The notes below the pieces were generated by a model. The model was not told the DNA's origin and ran no database searches. It was given only the letters and a program-made list of their open reading frames with translations. Source: Micromonospora orduensis (GTDB lineage Bacteria > Actinomycetota > Actinomycetes > Mycobacteriales > Micromonosporaceae). From it: DNA of 64,000 bases. Location: the NCBI RefSeq assembly GCF_006228125.1, contig NZ_VDFY01000142.1:22281-86280 (forward strand). The letters are read 5' to 3'. Below, piece after piece: positions 33,193 through 41,408 of the stretch; position 1 is the stretch's first letter; every line of letters begins with the position of its first letter. A program made the position numbers and the translations under genes.

Positions 33193-33849
33193 TCACGACT
33201 GGCCCAGGTTGGTGACCAGGTTGACGGCGACCGCCAGAATGCCAGTTCCAAAGGTGTACGAGAGCAGCGCGTGCCCGAGCGCGACCCGGCGCACGCGGGT
33301 GCTGCTCGGTTCGTTCTCGCCCGGGGCGTAGGACATGCCGACCGTGAAGGCGACGTACGCGAAGTCGGCGTACGCCGGTGGATCATCCTGCTTGAAGTCG
33401 ATGCCGCCATCGTCGCGGTAGTACAGCCGGGCGTACTTCAATGCGAATACTGTGTTCACCAGCGCCCACGCCAGGACCACCGCGACGACGCCGAGGACCA
33501 CCAGCGTGACCGCCACCATGTCCTGCTGGTTCGAGGCGCGGATGAGCCCCTCGGCCACGGCGGCGAGGCTGATGACGGACGCGATCAGGATCGCCGCATC
33601 GGTGGAACGGGAGTGCTGCTCCGCCTCGGCAAGCTGCTCGGTACGCCCTGGGCTCGCCGACCAGCAGGCCCGCCACACCCAGACGAGGATCGTGCCCGCC
33701 GCGATCGTCCAGATCACCAGCGGCGTCAGCTCCGGCGCCCCGATCAGCGCGCTGGCCGTCCCGGCGACGACACCGACGGCCAGCGACCACAGGGCACGCC
33801 TGACGGACAGCACCCGTCCCCGCGCCGGTCGTCCCGATCGCTGCTCCAC
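33193..33849 (-). CDS. DUF1345 membrane protein
   Basis: A 218-residue protein with about five membrane helices. It carries the DUF1345 signature YADFAYVAFTVGMSYAP around residues 157-175, and a charged cytosolic N-terminus. The family's function is not established. It is one of a run of membrane-protein genes on this strand, 195 bases upstream of the MscS gene. The start is ATG 33849. Confidence 0.85.
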   Translation of the reverse strand: MEQRSGRPARGRVLSVRRALWSLAVGVVAGTASALIGAPELTPLVIWTIAAGTILVWVWRACWSASPGRTEQLAEAEQHSRSTDAAILIASVISLAAVAEGLIRASNQQDMVAVTLVVLGVVAVVLAWALVNTVFALKYARLYYRDDGGIDFKQDDPPAYADFAYVAFTVGMSYAPGENEPSSTRVRRVALGHALLSYTFGTGILAVAVNLVTNLGQS

Positions 33850-34004
33850 CCGTTAAGCGTTCCGGCTCGACCGGGTCACGCGGGGTAAACGCCGAGCAAT
33901 CACCGGATCGGGCTGCGTCGAGGTGGCGAATCGCCGGCGATCCACGCTCGGGCCACGGTCTCTCAGGGCTGGGCTGATCCTCCCGGCCCCTGAGCCCCAT
34001 CGGG

Positions 34005-34586
34005 TCAGGCGGTCGCCATCTGGCGGACGTGTTCACCCTTGGCGAACTCCTCGACCATCTTGGCGCAGAAGGCCGGAAGGTCGCTGGGGTTGCGGCTGGT
34101 GACGAGGCCGTCGTCGACCTGCACCTGTTGATCCACCCAGTTGCCGCCTGCGTTGCGGATGTCTGTGCGCAGGCTGGGGAACGAGGTGAGGGTCCGGCCG
34201 TTGACCATGCCGGTCTCCACCAACGACCAGGGGCCGTGGCAGATCGCGGCCACCGGCTTCTGTTGCTGGAAGAACGCCCTCACGAAGTCCATCGCCTGCG
34301 GGCTCATCCGGAGCCGATCCGGGTTGACCGTGCCGCCCGGCAACACCAGGGCGTCATAGTCAGCCGCATTGACGTCGTTCACAGTCCGGTCCACCCGATA
34401 GTGGTTGGCCGGACTGATGTCCTGGTTCATCGACTGGATCTCGCCGGATGTCAACGAGATCAGGTGAACCTCGGCTCCTGCCTGCTCCACGGCGGCCCGG
34501 GACTGGGTGTACTCCACATCCTCCACCCCATCGGCGGCGAGGCACGCGACTCGCTTGCCCGTCAGTGGCTGTTGGCTCTGCGCCAT
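34005..34586 (-). CDS. PfpI/DJ-1-type class I glutamine amidotransferase-like protein
   Basis: A 193-residue DJ-1/PfpI protein. The nucleophile elbow AAICHGPW contains the catalytic Cys (about residue 117) followed by His. The Glu partner would be in LAADGVEDVEYT near the N-terminus. Relatives act as glyoxalase III/deglycases or intracellular proteases under stress. I use the ATG at 34586 (MAQSQQPLTGKRVACLA). It is divergent from the aldo/keto reductase across 239 bases, and both would handle reactive carbonyls. Confidence 0.87.
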   Translation of the reverse strand: MAQSQQPLTGKRVACLAADGVEDVEYTQSRAAVEQAGAEVHLISLTSGEIQSMNQDISPANHYRVDRTVNDVNAADYDALVLPGGTVNPDRLRMSPQAMDFVRAFFQQQKPVAAICHGPWSLVETGMVNGRTLTSFPSLRTDIRNAGGNWVDQQVQVDDGLVTSRNPSDLPAFCAKMVEEFAKGEHVRQMATA

Positions 34587-34825
34587 CTCTGCGGCCTCCC
34601 TTCGCGGCGCCGCCCCGTCAGCAGCGCATCGCTCACTCGCGCAGGCCTTCCCGGTGCGGGCACCGGCAAACGGGCCAGCGAACGCCGCCGAGGCAGACAA
34701 TCCGGTCGCACGCCCGCCGCACAGCAACAGCGTGCACGGAGAAAGTTCCCGCGACGAGGCGTGCTGACCGTCGCAGCGGGTAACGCAGGCAACCCACTGG
34801 CGATCAGGTTCCTGGAAAGGTCGAC

Positions 34826-35668
34826 ATGACCCTCGCTACCACCGCGATCGAGCTACCGTCCGGCCAGAACATGCCCGTGCTCGGCCAGGGAACCTGGTAC
34901 CTGGGCGAGCGCCCCGCGAGGCGGCGGGAAGAGTTGGCCGCCCTACGGACCGGGCTCGACCTGGGCATGACCATGATCGACACTGCGGAGATGTACGGTG
35001 ACGGCGCTTCCGAGGAACTCGTCGGCGAGGCGATCGCCGGACGACACGCCGACGTCTTCCTGGTCGACAAGGTGCTGCCGTCCAACGCCAGCCGACAGGG
35101 AACCCTGCAGGCCTGCCGCCGCAGCCTGCAACGACTCGGCGTCGACCACATCGACCTCTACCTGCTGCACTGGCGCGGCACCCATCCACTCGCGGAGACG
35201 ATCGAGGCGTTCACCGAACTCATCGACGCCGGCGACATCGGGCAGTGGGGTGTGAGCAACTTCGATCTTTCGGACATGACCGATCTCCTCGAGGCGGGCG
35301 GAAGCGCCTGCACGACGAATCAGATCCTGTACAACCTCACCCGCCGCGGTCCCGAGTACGACCTGCTGCCGTGGCTACGCGAGCATCGAATCCCGGTGAT
35401 GGCGTACTCGCCGATCGAGCAGGGGCGACTGCTCGGCCACCCCCAGGTCGCGGAGGTCGCCGCGCGACACGAGGCCACGCCCGCTCAGGTGGCGCTGGCC
35501 TGGCTGCTACGGCAGGAGATGGTCGCGGCCATCCCGCGATCGTCCAATCCCGAACACACCCGGGAGAACGCGGAAGCGGGCGACCTGCAGCTGACTGAGG
35601 AGGACGCAGCCGCGCTCGACACGGCGTTCCCGCCGCCGGCCGGTCCGCAACCGCTGGAGATGTTGTAG
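34826..35668 (+). CDS. aldo/keto reductase
   Basis: A 280-residue NADPH-dependent (beta/alpha)8 reductase. It has GLDLGMTMIDTAEMYGDG with catalytic Asp and Tyr, the Lys in VDKVLPSNAS and the His in YLLHWRGTH. The cofactor end IPRSSNPEHTRENAEA is typical of the YeaE/2,5-diketo-gluconate-reductase-like group. It would reduce reactive aldehydes such as methylglyoxal. This is inference from the family and from the divergent DJ-1-like gene. It starts with the ATG at 34826. Confidence 0.9.
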   Translation: MTLATTAIELPSGQNMPVLGQGTWYLGERPARRREELAALRTGLDLGMTMIDTAEMYGDGASEELVGEAIAGRHADVFLVDKVLPSNASRQGTLQACRRSLQRLGVDHIDLYLLHWRGTHPLAETIEAFTELIDAGDIGQWGVSNFDLSDMTDLLEAGGSACTTNQILYNLTRRGPEYDLLPWLREHRIPVMAYSPIEQGRLLGHPQVAEVAARHEATPAQVALAWLLRQEMVAAIPRSSNPEHTRENAEAGDLQLTEEDAAALDTAFPPPAGPQPLEML

Positions 35669-35813
35669 CGCCACCGACCGTTTCGGCGGACGGCCGGTCG
35701 AGGTCCGCTCCATCCGCTCGGTCCGGCGGGGGCGGGTGGTGAGTGCGGGCTGATGGTGGCGGCCGTGGCGTGCCGGTCGTTCATCGGGCAACTTCCCAGC
35801 GGTTCGCCCGCCC

Positions 35814-36494
35814 TCAGCCGGGTGGCGGAGGGCGGTGGGTGATCCGGCGGGTGAGAGGCACCTGATAGAGGCCGGCGCTCGTGACGGCGTAGAACACCGG
35901 CAGCAAGACGAAGATCACCAGGCCGGCGAGCGGTGCCACCAGGTACCCGATGAGCCCTGCAGCGGAATAGAGAATGACCCCGACGAGTGCCCGCACCCGT
36001 TCGGCGGGGAAGTGCTGTTCATTCACCTCCTCCTTGAGTAGGTCTGCGCGCCGGGCCAGGTAGTGGAAGAACGCCAGCCAGCTCGCGCAGAGCAGCGCGC
36101 CGATCAGCGCGTAGAAGGCGACGGCCACGCGTTGGTCCTGCCGGTCGTGCTCCTGAAGCGCGTGCGAGACGACGGCGGTCGGGAACGGCAGCAGCGCGGT
36201 GGTGAACAGGACGAAGAGGTTCACCCCGTGCAGGCCCCGATCACTCTCCTTGACGCGATTGAACGCGCCCTTGTGGTTCAGCCAGACGATGGCCACGTAG
36301 CTGTATGAGGCGAGATAGGCGACGTAACTCGGCCATTGCTGCAGCAGCCCCGACAGCAGGCGACCGGGCGGTACGTCCGGCACCCGGAGATCCAGCACGA
36401 GCAGCGTGATGACGATGGCGAAAACGGCGTCGCTGAACGCTATGGCACGGCTGGTGTCCGACCGGGTGCCGATGTCGTCGGTTGGCCTACTCAC
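35814..36494 (-). CDS. TMEM175/DUF1211 potassium-channel-like protein
   Basis: A 226-residue protein of six predicted helices. It carries the family's R-x-x-x-F-S-D motif in helix 1 (RAIAFSDAVFAIVITLL). Bacterial TMEM175 proteins form tetrameric potassium-leak channels without a GYG filter. The tail is Pro-rich. It stands alone, with a 157-base gap to the divergent formaldehyde dehydrogenase-like gene. Confidence 0.88.
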   Translation of the reverse strand: MSRPTDDIGTRSDTSRAIAFSDAVFAIVITLLVLDLRVPDVPPGRLLSGLLQQWPSYVAYLASYSYVAIVWLNHKGAFNRVKESDRGLHGVNLFVLFTTALLPFPTAVVSHALQEHDRQDQRVAVAFYALIGALLCASWLAFFHYLARRADLLKEEVNEQHFPAERVRALVGVILYSAAGLIGYLVAPLAGLVIFVLLPVFYAVTSAGLYQVPLTRRITHRPPPPG

Positions 36495-36651
36495 GGCCGC
36501 TGGCTACCCACCGGCGCCGGCGATAACCGCCTCAATCAACCAAACGAATAGCGCGGATCACGAGGTGAGGTGCGAAACGGATTGCAAGAATTTGACTGCC
36601 AGGCGGTCTTGGAGCCGCAGTAGGGGCGGAATCTTCACGCGGGGGTAGTGA

Positions 36652-37809
36652 ATGAAGGCAGTCGTGTACGACGGGCCACGGACGGTCAGCGTCAAGGAGG
36701 TGCCGGACGCCAGGATCGAGCGACCGACGGACGCCTTGGTACGCATCACGACAACGAACATCTGCGGGTCCGACCTGCACATGTACGAAGGACGCACGGA
36801 CATGGAGCCCGGCCGGGTGCTCGGGCACGAGAACATGGGTGAGGTGATCGAGGTCGGCGAAGGGGTCGACCTGGTCAAGGTGGGCGACATGGTGTGCCTG
36901 CCGTTCAACGTCGCGTGCGGGTCCTGCGCCAACTGCAACCAGGGTCTGACCGCGTTCTGTCTGGTGGCCAACCCGGCGCCCGGCATGGCCGGCGCGGCCT
37001 ACGGCTTCGCCGACATGGGTCCTTACAACGGCGGTCAGGCGGAGTTGTTGCGGGTGCCGTGGGCCGACTTCAACTGCCTGGTCCTGCCGCCGGACGCCCG
37101 GGACATGAGCAGGCAGAAGGACTACGTGATGCTCTCGGACATCTTCCCCACCGGCTGGCACGCGACCGAGCTCGCCTGCGTGCGGCCCGGGGACAATGTG
37201 GCTGTCTATGGTGCCGGACCGGTCGGGTTGCTGGCCGCGTACTCCGCCATCATCAAGGGTGCCAACAAGGTGATGGTGGTCGACCGGCATCCGGACCGGC
37301 TGCGCCTGGCGGAACAGATCGGCGCCATTCCCATCGACGATTCCAAGGTGTCGCCGGTGGACCAGATCCTGGAGGAGACCGGCGGGATGGGCGCGGACCG
37401 GGGCTGCGAGGCCGTCGGTCACCAGGCGCACGACCCGAGTGGCCAGGAGAAGTCGGCGCTGACCTTGAACAACCTCGTGCACTCCGTGCGGTTCGGCGGC
37501 ACGATCGGTGTGGTCGGCGTGTTCTTGCCCAAGGACCCAGGATCTCCGGACCCGCTGCAGAAACAGGGCAAGGTGCCGTTCGACTACGGCATGTTCTGGT
37601 TCAAGGGGCAGAGCATGGGCACCGGTCAGTGCAACGTGAAGAACTACAACCGGCAGCTGATGAACCTCATCGCGAACCACAAGGCTGAGCCCTCTTTCCT
37701 GGTGTCGCACGAGCTGAAGCTGGATCAGGCGCCGGAGGGGTACCGGAACTTCGATGCCCGCAACGACGGCTGGACCAAGGTGCTGCTGCACCCGGACGGC
37801 GGACGCTGA
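36652..37809 (+). CDS. zinc-dependent dehydrogenase, glutathione-independent formaldehyde dehydrogenase type
   Basis: A 385-residue medium-chain dehydrogenase. Catalytic zinc ligands are in NICGSDLHMYEGR and GHENMGEV; the structural-zinc lobe has CGSCANC with a fourth Cys in LTAFC. The Rossmann motif is VYGAGPVGLLAA. An inserted loop (FGGTIGVVGVFLPKDPG and following) is typical of the Pseudomonas putida formaldehyde dehydrogenase/dismutase subgroup, which uses tightly bound NAD. It is convergent with the second zinc dehydrogenase at 38004, with a hairpin between them. Confidence 0.88.
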   Translation: MKAVVYDGPRTVSVKEVPDARIERPTDALVRITTTNICGSDLHMYEGRTDMEPGRVLGHENMGEVIEVGEGVDLVKVGDMVCLPFNVACGSCANCNQGLTAFCLVANPAPGMAGAAYGFADMGPYNGGQAELLRVPWADFNCLVLPPDARDMSRQKDYVMLSDIFPTGWHATELACVRPGDNVAVYGAGPVGLLAAYSAIIKGANKVMVVDRHPDRLRLAEQIGAIPIDDSKVSPVDQILEETGGMGADRGCEAVGHQAHDPSGQEKSALTLNNLVHSVRFGGTIGVVGVFLPKDPGSPDPLQKQGKVPFDYGMFWFKGQSMGTGQCNVKNYNRQLMNLIANHKAEPSFLVSHELKLDQAPEGYRNFDARNDGWTKVLLHPDGGR

Positions 37810-37959
37810 CCACGGCCTGGCCCCATGCATGACGCGCGGAGGCGGCACCGATGTGGGTGCGGTCTCCGTCGGGCTGGTTACGTGGGTACCAGCCATGGCG
37901 GCCGGTAGAGCGTGATGATGATGACGAGGATGGCGGTCGGCCGTCTTCGGACGGAAGCC

Positions 37960-37994
37960 GCATCCGGCCACCGCGCACCACGGTGGCCGGATGC
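37960..37994. terminator. bidirectional terminator hairpin
   Basis: GCATCCGGCCACCG (37960-37973) pairs perfectly with CGGTGGCCGGATGC (37981-37994) over a 7-base loop, between the convergent dehydrogenase genes. Confidence 0.8.
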
Positions 37995-38003
37995 GAGCGG
38001 TCG

Positions 38004-39179
38004 TCAGGGTTTGAGGACGACCTTCTCGCAGTTGTCCTGCTTGTTCTTGAAAATCTCGAAGCCGCGTTCTGCCTGGTCGAGCGGCAGGGTGTGGGTGATG
38101 ACCCGGGTCGGGTCGATCTCCCCGCGTTCGATGCGCCGCAGCAGCGGCTTCATGTAGCGCTGCACGTGGCATTGACCGGTACGCAGGGTCAGCGCCCGGT
38201 TCATCCACGCCCCGGCCGGGAACTTGTCGAGGAAGCCGCCGTACACGCCGATCACCGACACGATGCCGCCGCTGCGGCACGACATGATCGCCTGGCGTAG
38301 CGCGTGGGGGCGCTCGGTCTCGGAGCGGACCGCCTGCTTGACCCGGTCGTAGGCGTGGATGTGCGCGGCACCGTGGGTGGCCTCCATGCCGACCGCGTCG
38401 ATGCACTTGTCCGGTCCCCGCCCGCCGGTCAGTTCCAGCAGCCGGGACCGCACGTCGACCTCGTCGAAGTTGATCGTCGTGTGGCCCGCCCGTTCCGCCA
38501 TCTGCAGCCGGTACGGCTCCTTGTCGATGGCGATGACCTTCGCGGCGCCGAGCACCCGGGCGCTGTCCATCGCGAACTGGCCGACCGGTCCGGCGCCCCA
38601 CACCGCCACCACGTCGGTCTTCTGAATGTCACACAGGTCGGCACCCATGAAGCCGGTGGGCAGGATGTCGGAGAGGAACAGCACCTGCTCGTCGGTCAGG
38701 TCAGACTCGATCTTCAAGGGACCGACGTCGGCGAACGGCACCCGCGCGTACTGCGCCTGACCGCCCGCGAAGCCGCCCGTCAGATGCGAATAGCCGAAGA
38801 TTCCGGCTACCGGATGGCCGAACATCTTCTCGGCGATCCCGGCGTTGGGGTTGGAGTTCTCGCAACAGGAGTACAGCTCGGCGGCGCAGGCGCCGCAGTT
38901 ACCGCAGGCGATCGGGAACGGCACGACGACCCGGTCGCCGACGCGCAGCCGGCCTGGATCGACGCCCCGGCCGACCTCGATCACCTCACCCATGAACTCG
39001 TGACCCATGACGTCGCCGTTCTGCATCGTGGGCACGTACCCATCGACCAGGTGCAGGTCGGAGCCACAGATCGCGGTGGAAGTGATCCGTACGATGGCAT
39101 CGCGCTCGTTCAGGATCCTCGGGTCCGGCACGTCACGGACCTTGACCTTGTTGCGGCCGGCCCAGGTGTTCGCCCTCAT
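38004..39179 (-). CDS. zinc-dependent alcohol/formaldehyde dehydrogenase
   Basis: A 391-residue medium-chain dehydrogenase and paralogue of the gene at 36652. Motifs are [24 protein letters not shown], structural-zinc CGNCGAC with CC in YSCCEN, and [12 protein letters not shown] for NAD. The doubled Cys at the structural zinc site is common in this subgroup. Its ATG at 39179 overlaps the stop of the SRPBCC-domain gene, so the two are co-translated. The substrate (formaldehyde, glycol or other alcohol) cannot be fixed from sequence. Confidence 0.88.
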   Translation of the reverse strand: MRANTWAGRNKVKVRDVPDPRILNERDAIVRITSTAICGSDLHLVDGYVPTMQNGDVMGHEFMGEVIEVGRGVDPGRLRVGDRVVVPFPIACGNCGACAAELYSCCENSNPNAGIAEKMFGHPVAGIFGYSHLTGGFAGGQAQYARVPFADVGPLKIESDLTDEQVLFLSDILPTGFMGADLCDIQKTDVVAVWGAGPVGQFAMDSARVLGAAKVIAIDKEPYRLQMAERAGHTTINFDEVDVRSRLLELTGGRGPDKCIDAVGMEATHGAAHIHAYDRVKQAVRSETERPHALRQAIMSCRSGGIVSVIGVYGGFLDKFPAGAWMNRALTLRTGQCHVQRYMKPLLRRIERGEIDPTRVITHTLPLDQAERGFEIFKNKQDNCEKVVLKP

Positions 39180-40174
39180 GCCTGGGCCCCCTTCGCAAAC
39201 TCGGCATCCGACAGCGGCTGCGCCGGACGCTGCGGGAACTCCTTGCGGGCCCGTTTGCCCCACGGGGCGCCGTCGGACCGGACCACCTCGCCGGTCTCCA
39301 GCACCTGCTTGAGCCGGCGCAGGTCGTCGTCGAGCTGCTGGTGCGGCTCCTCGCCGAAGTACCTGGCGACCGCCTTGCCGATCGCGCCGCCCGGGATGTC
39401 GTACGACAGGACGACGTGCACCTCGGTGCTCACACCATCCGGGGCGGGTACGAACCGGACCGTACCGGCGTTCGGCACGTCGGCGTTGCCGGTCGACCGC
39501 CACGCGATCTTCTCGCCGGGCGAGTCGTCGACGATCTCCGCGTCCCACTCGACGTTCGTGCCGAACGGGGCGCTGGCGGACCAGTGGCTCGTGCGGTCAC
39601 CGGTGGAGCGGATCTCCTCCAGATGAGCCATGAACGTCGGGAGGTTGTCCAGATCGCGCCAGAACGCGTAGACCTTGGGCGGCGGTTTGCGAATGGTTGT
39701 CGTGGCTGTCAGCTCCATGGGTCCTCCTCCGCGTAAGCCTCGTACCGCCGGCATCGAGCCGATCTCCTTCGCCCGGGTGGCCTGTACGGCGGTCAGCAGG
39801 TCCACCACCGTGATCCCGACGATGGCGCCGGTGACGCCGAGGAGCCGCCGCCGGCGGCGCCCGCCCCGGTGGGCGATGGCCATTCCGAGCGAGGCCAGGT
39901 CCATCGCGTCGCCCGCTACCCGGGTCCACGCCCAGATGCCCTTTCGCCGGCTCGTCAGGAGCCCGGCCGCGTGCACCAGCTCCCGCGCCCCGACCAGCGG
40001 CACCACCGCCCGGGACGTCGGGGAGTCGTCCACGCCGCTGATCCGGCGCACCGTGTCCGTTGCCGCCAGCTGTGCCACGCCCAGACCGAGACTCATCCAG
40101 CCGAGCCCGCGCCCCCGCCGCTGCACCTCGTCCTTCCTGGCCTCCGCTGCCTCTCGGGTTGCCAGTCGAGTCAC
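39176..40174 (-). CDS. membrane-linked SRPBCC-domain protein
   Basis: A 332-residue two-part protein. The N-terminal half (about 20-140) has hydrophobic helices ([35 protein letters not shown]) suggesting membrane association. Residues about 155-300 form a SRPBCC (START-like) lipid/hydrophobic-ligand cavity domain with [18 protein letters not shown] and [18 protein letters not shown], like YbaZ/cyclase-type proteins. The GTG at 40174 follows a GGAGG ribosome site. Coupling to a zinc dehydrogenase by ATGA overlap suggests it presents or sequesters a hydrophobic substrate, which is inference. Confidence 0.75.
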   Translation of the reverse strand: MTRLATREAAEARKDEVQRRGRGLGWMSLGLGVAQLAATDTVRRISGVDDSPTSRAVVPLVGARELVHAAGLLTSRRKGIWAWTRVAGDAMDLASLGMAIAHRGGRRRRRLLGVTGAIVGITVVDLLTAVQATRAKEIGSMPAVRGLRGGGPMELTATTTIRKPPPKVYAFWRDLDNLPTFMAHLEEIRSTGDRTSHWSASAPFGTNVEWDAEIVDDSPGEKIAWRSTGNADVPNAGTVRFVPAPDGVSTEVHVVLSYDIPGGAIGKAVARYFGEEPHQQLDDDLRRLKQVLETGEVVRSDGAPWGKRARKEFPQRPAQPLSDAEFAKGAQA

Positions 40175-40370
40175 GGGTAACCTCCATATCCGGTCGCACC
40201 GACGCGTCCCGGTCCAGGGCCGCGCCGGTGCCGGACCCATTGGGGCCGGGATACCCCTCGGAAACCACCTCAACCCGCCCACTGCCCGCTGCTCAGCACG
40301 ACGTCGTGCCGGGTACCCAGGTCTTGGTGCTTCGCCGGGACTTGCCGCCCGTGCTCATGCGCCGCGGCTG

Positions 40371-41408
40371 TCAGAAGTCGTCGTCGAACGCCACGGTGCC
40401 GGTCACTCCGACCTGGTACGCCGACACCCGCCGCTCGAAGAAGTTCGACAGCTCCTGCACGTCCTGCAACTCCATGAACGCGAAGGGGTTCGCCGACCCG
40501 TAGTGCGGCGAGATGCCGAGCTGGGCGAGACGCCGGTCGGCGACGTGCTGGAGATACTCCCGCATGTCGGTGAGCGTCAGGCCGGGCACGCCCTGGCCGA
40601 CCAGGTCCTCGGCGAACTGGACCTCGCACTCGACGGCCTCGGTGAGCATCTCGCGGACCTGGTCGGCGAGGTCGTCGTCGAACAGGTCGGGTTCCTCGGC
40701 GCGGACGGTGTCGACGACGTCGAACGCGAACGCCATGTGCATGGACTCGTCGCGGAACACCCAGTTGGTGCCGGACGCCAGGCCGTGCAGCAGGCCCCGG
40801 GAACGCAGGAAGTAGACGTAGGCGAACGCGCCGTAGAAGAACAGCCCCTCGATGCAGGCGGCGAAGCAGATCAGGTTGAGCAGGAACGTCCGCCGGTCCT
40901 CGCGGGTCCGCAACTCGCGCAGATCGTGCAGCGAGTCGATCCACCGGAAGCAGAACTCCGCCTTGCGCCGGATGGAGGGGATGTTCTCGATGGCCGCGAA
41001 GGCCGCGAACCGCTCGGTCTCGTCGGGCACGTACGTGTCCAGCAGGTTGAGGTAGAACTGGACGTGCACCGCCTCCTCGAACAGCTGACGGGACAGGTAG
41101 AGGCGGCCCTCGGGGCTGTTGACGTGCTGGTAGAGGTTGAGCACCAGGTTGTTGGCGACGATCGTGTCGCCGGTGGCGAAGAACGCCACCAGACGGCTCA
41201 CCAGGTGCCGCTCGGCCGGTGAGAGCCTGTCCAGGTCGGCGAGGTCGGCGTGCAGGTCGACCTCCTCGACCGTCCAGGTGTTGCGGATGGCGTCGCGGAA
41301 GCTGTCGAAGAAGTGCGGGTAGCGCATCGGGCGCAGGGTGAGGTCCATCCCGGGGTCGAGCAGCATGTGCGTGGTCCTCGTGTCGGTGGTGGCGTCGGCG
41401 GCGGTCAC
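40371..41408 (-). CDS. nrdB: class Ia ribonucleotide reductase, beta (radical) subunit
   Basis: A 345-residue di-iron protein that holds the tyrosyl radical for ribonucleotide reduction. Iron ligands are in FEEAVHVQFY (Glu-x-x-His), with the radical Tyr four residues after the His, and in FRDESMHMAF (Glu-x-x-His). GDTIVANN supplies the first Asp. The C-terminus (VAFDDDF) is the acidic tail that docks on NrdA. The GTG at 41408 overlaps the nrdA stop. In Streptomyces coelicolor the operon continues with nrdS. Here the next gene downstream on this strand is a SRPBCC protein 197 bases away, so nrdS is absent from the expected position. Confidence 0.93.
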   Translation of the reverse strand: MTAADATTDTRTTHMLLDPGMDLTLRPMRYPHFFDSFRDAIRNTWTVEEVDLHADLADLDRLSPAERHLVSRLVAFFATGDTIVANNLVLNLYQHVNSPEGRLYLSRQLFEEAVHVQFYLNLLDTYVPDETERFAAFAAIENIPSIRRKAEFCFRWIDSLHDLRELRTREDRRTFLLNLICFAACIEGLFFYGAFAYVYFLRSRGLLHGLASGTNWVFRDESMHMAFAFDVVDTVRAEEPDLFDDDLADQVREMLTEAVECEVQFAEDLVGQGVPGLTLTDMREYLQHVADRRLAQLGISPHYGSANPFAFMELQDVQELSNFFERRVSAYQVGVTGTVAFDDDF

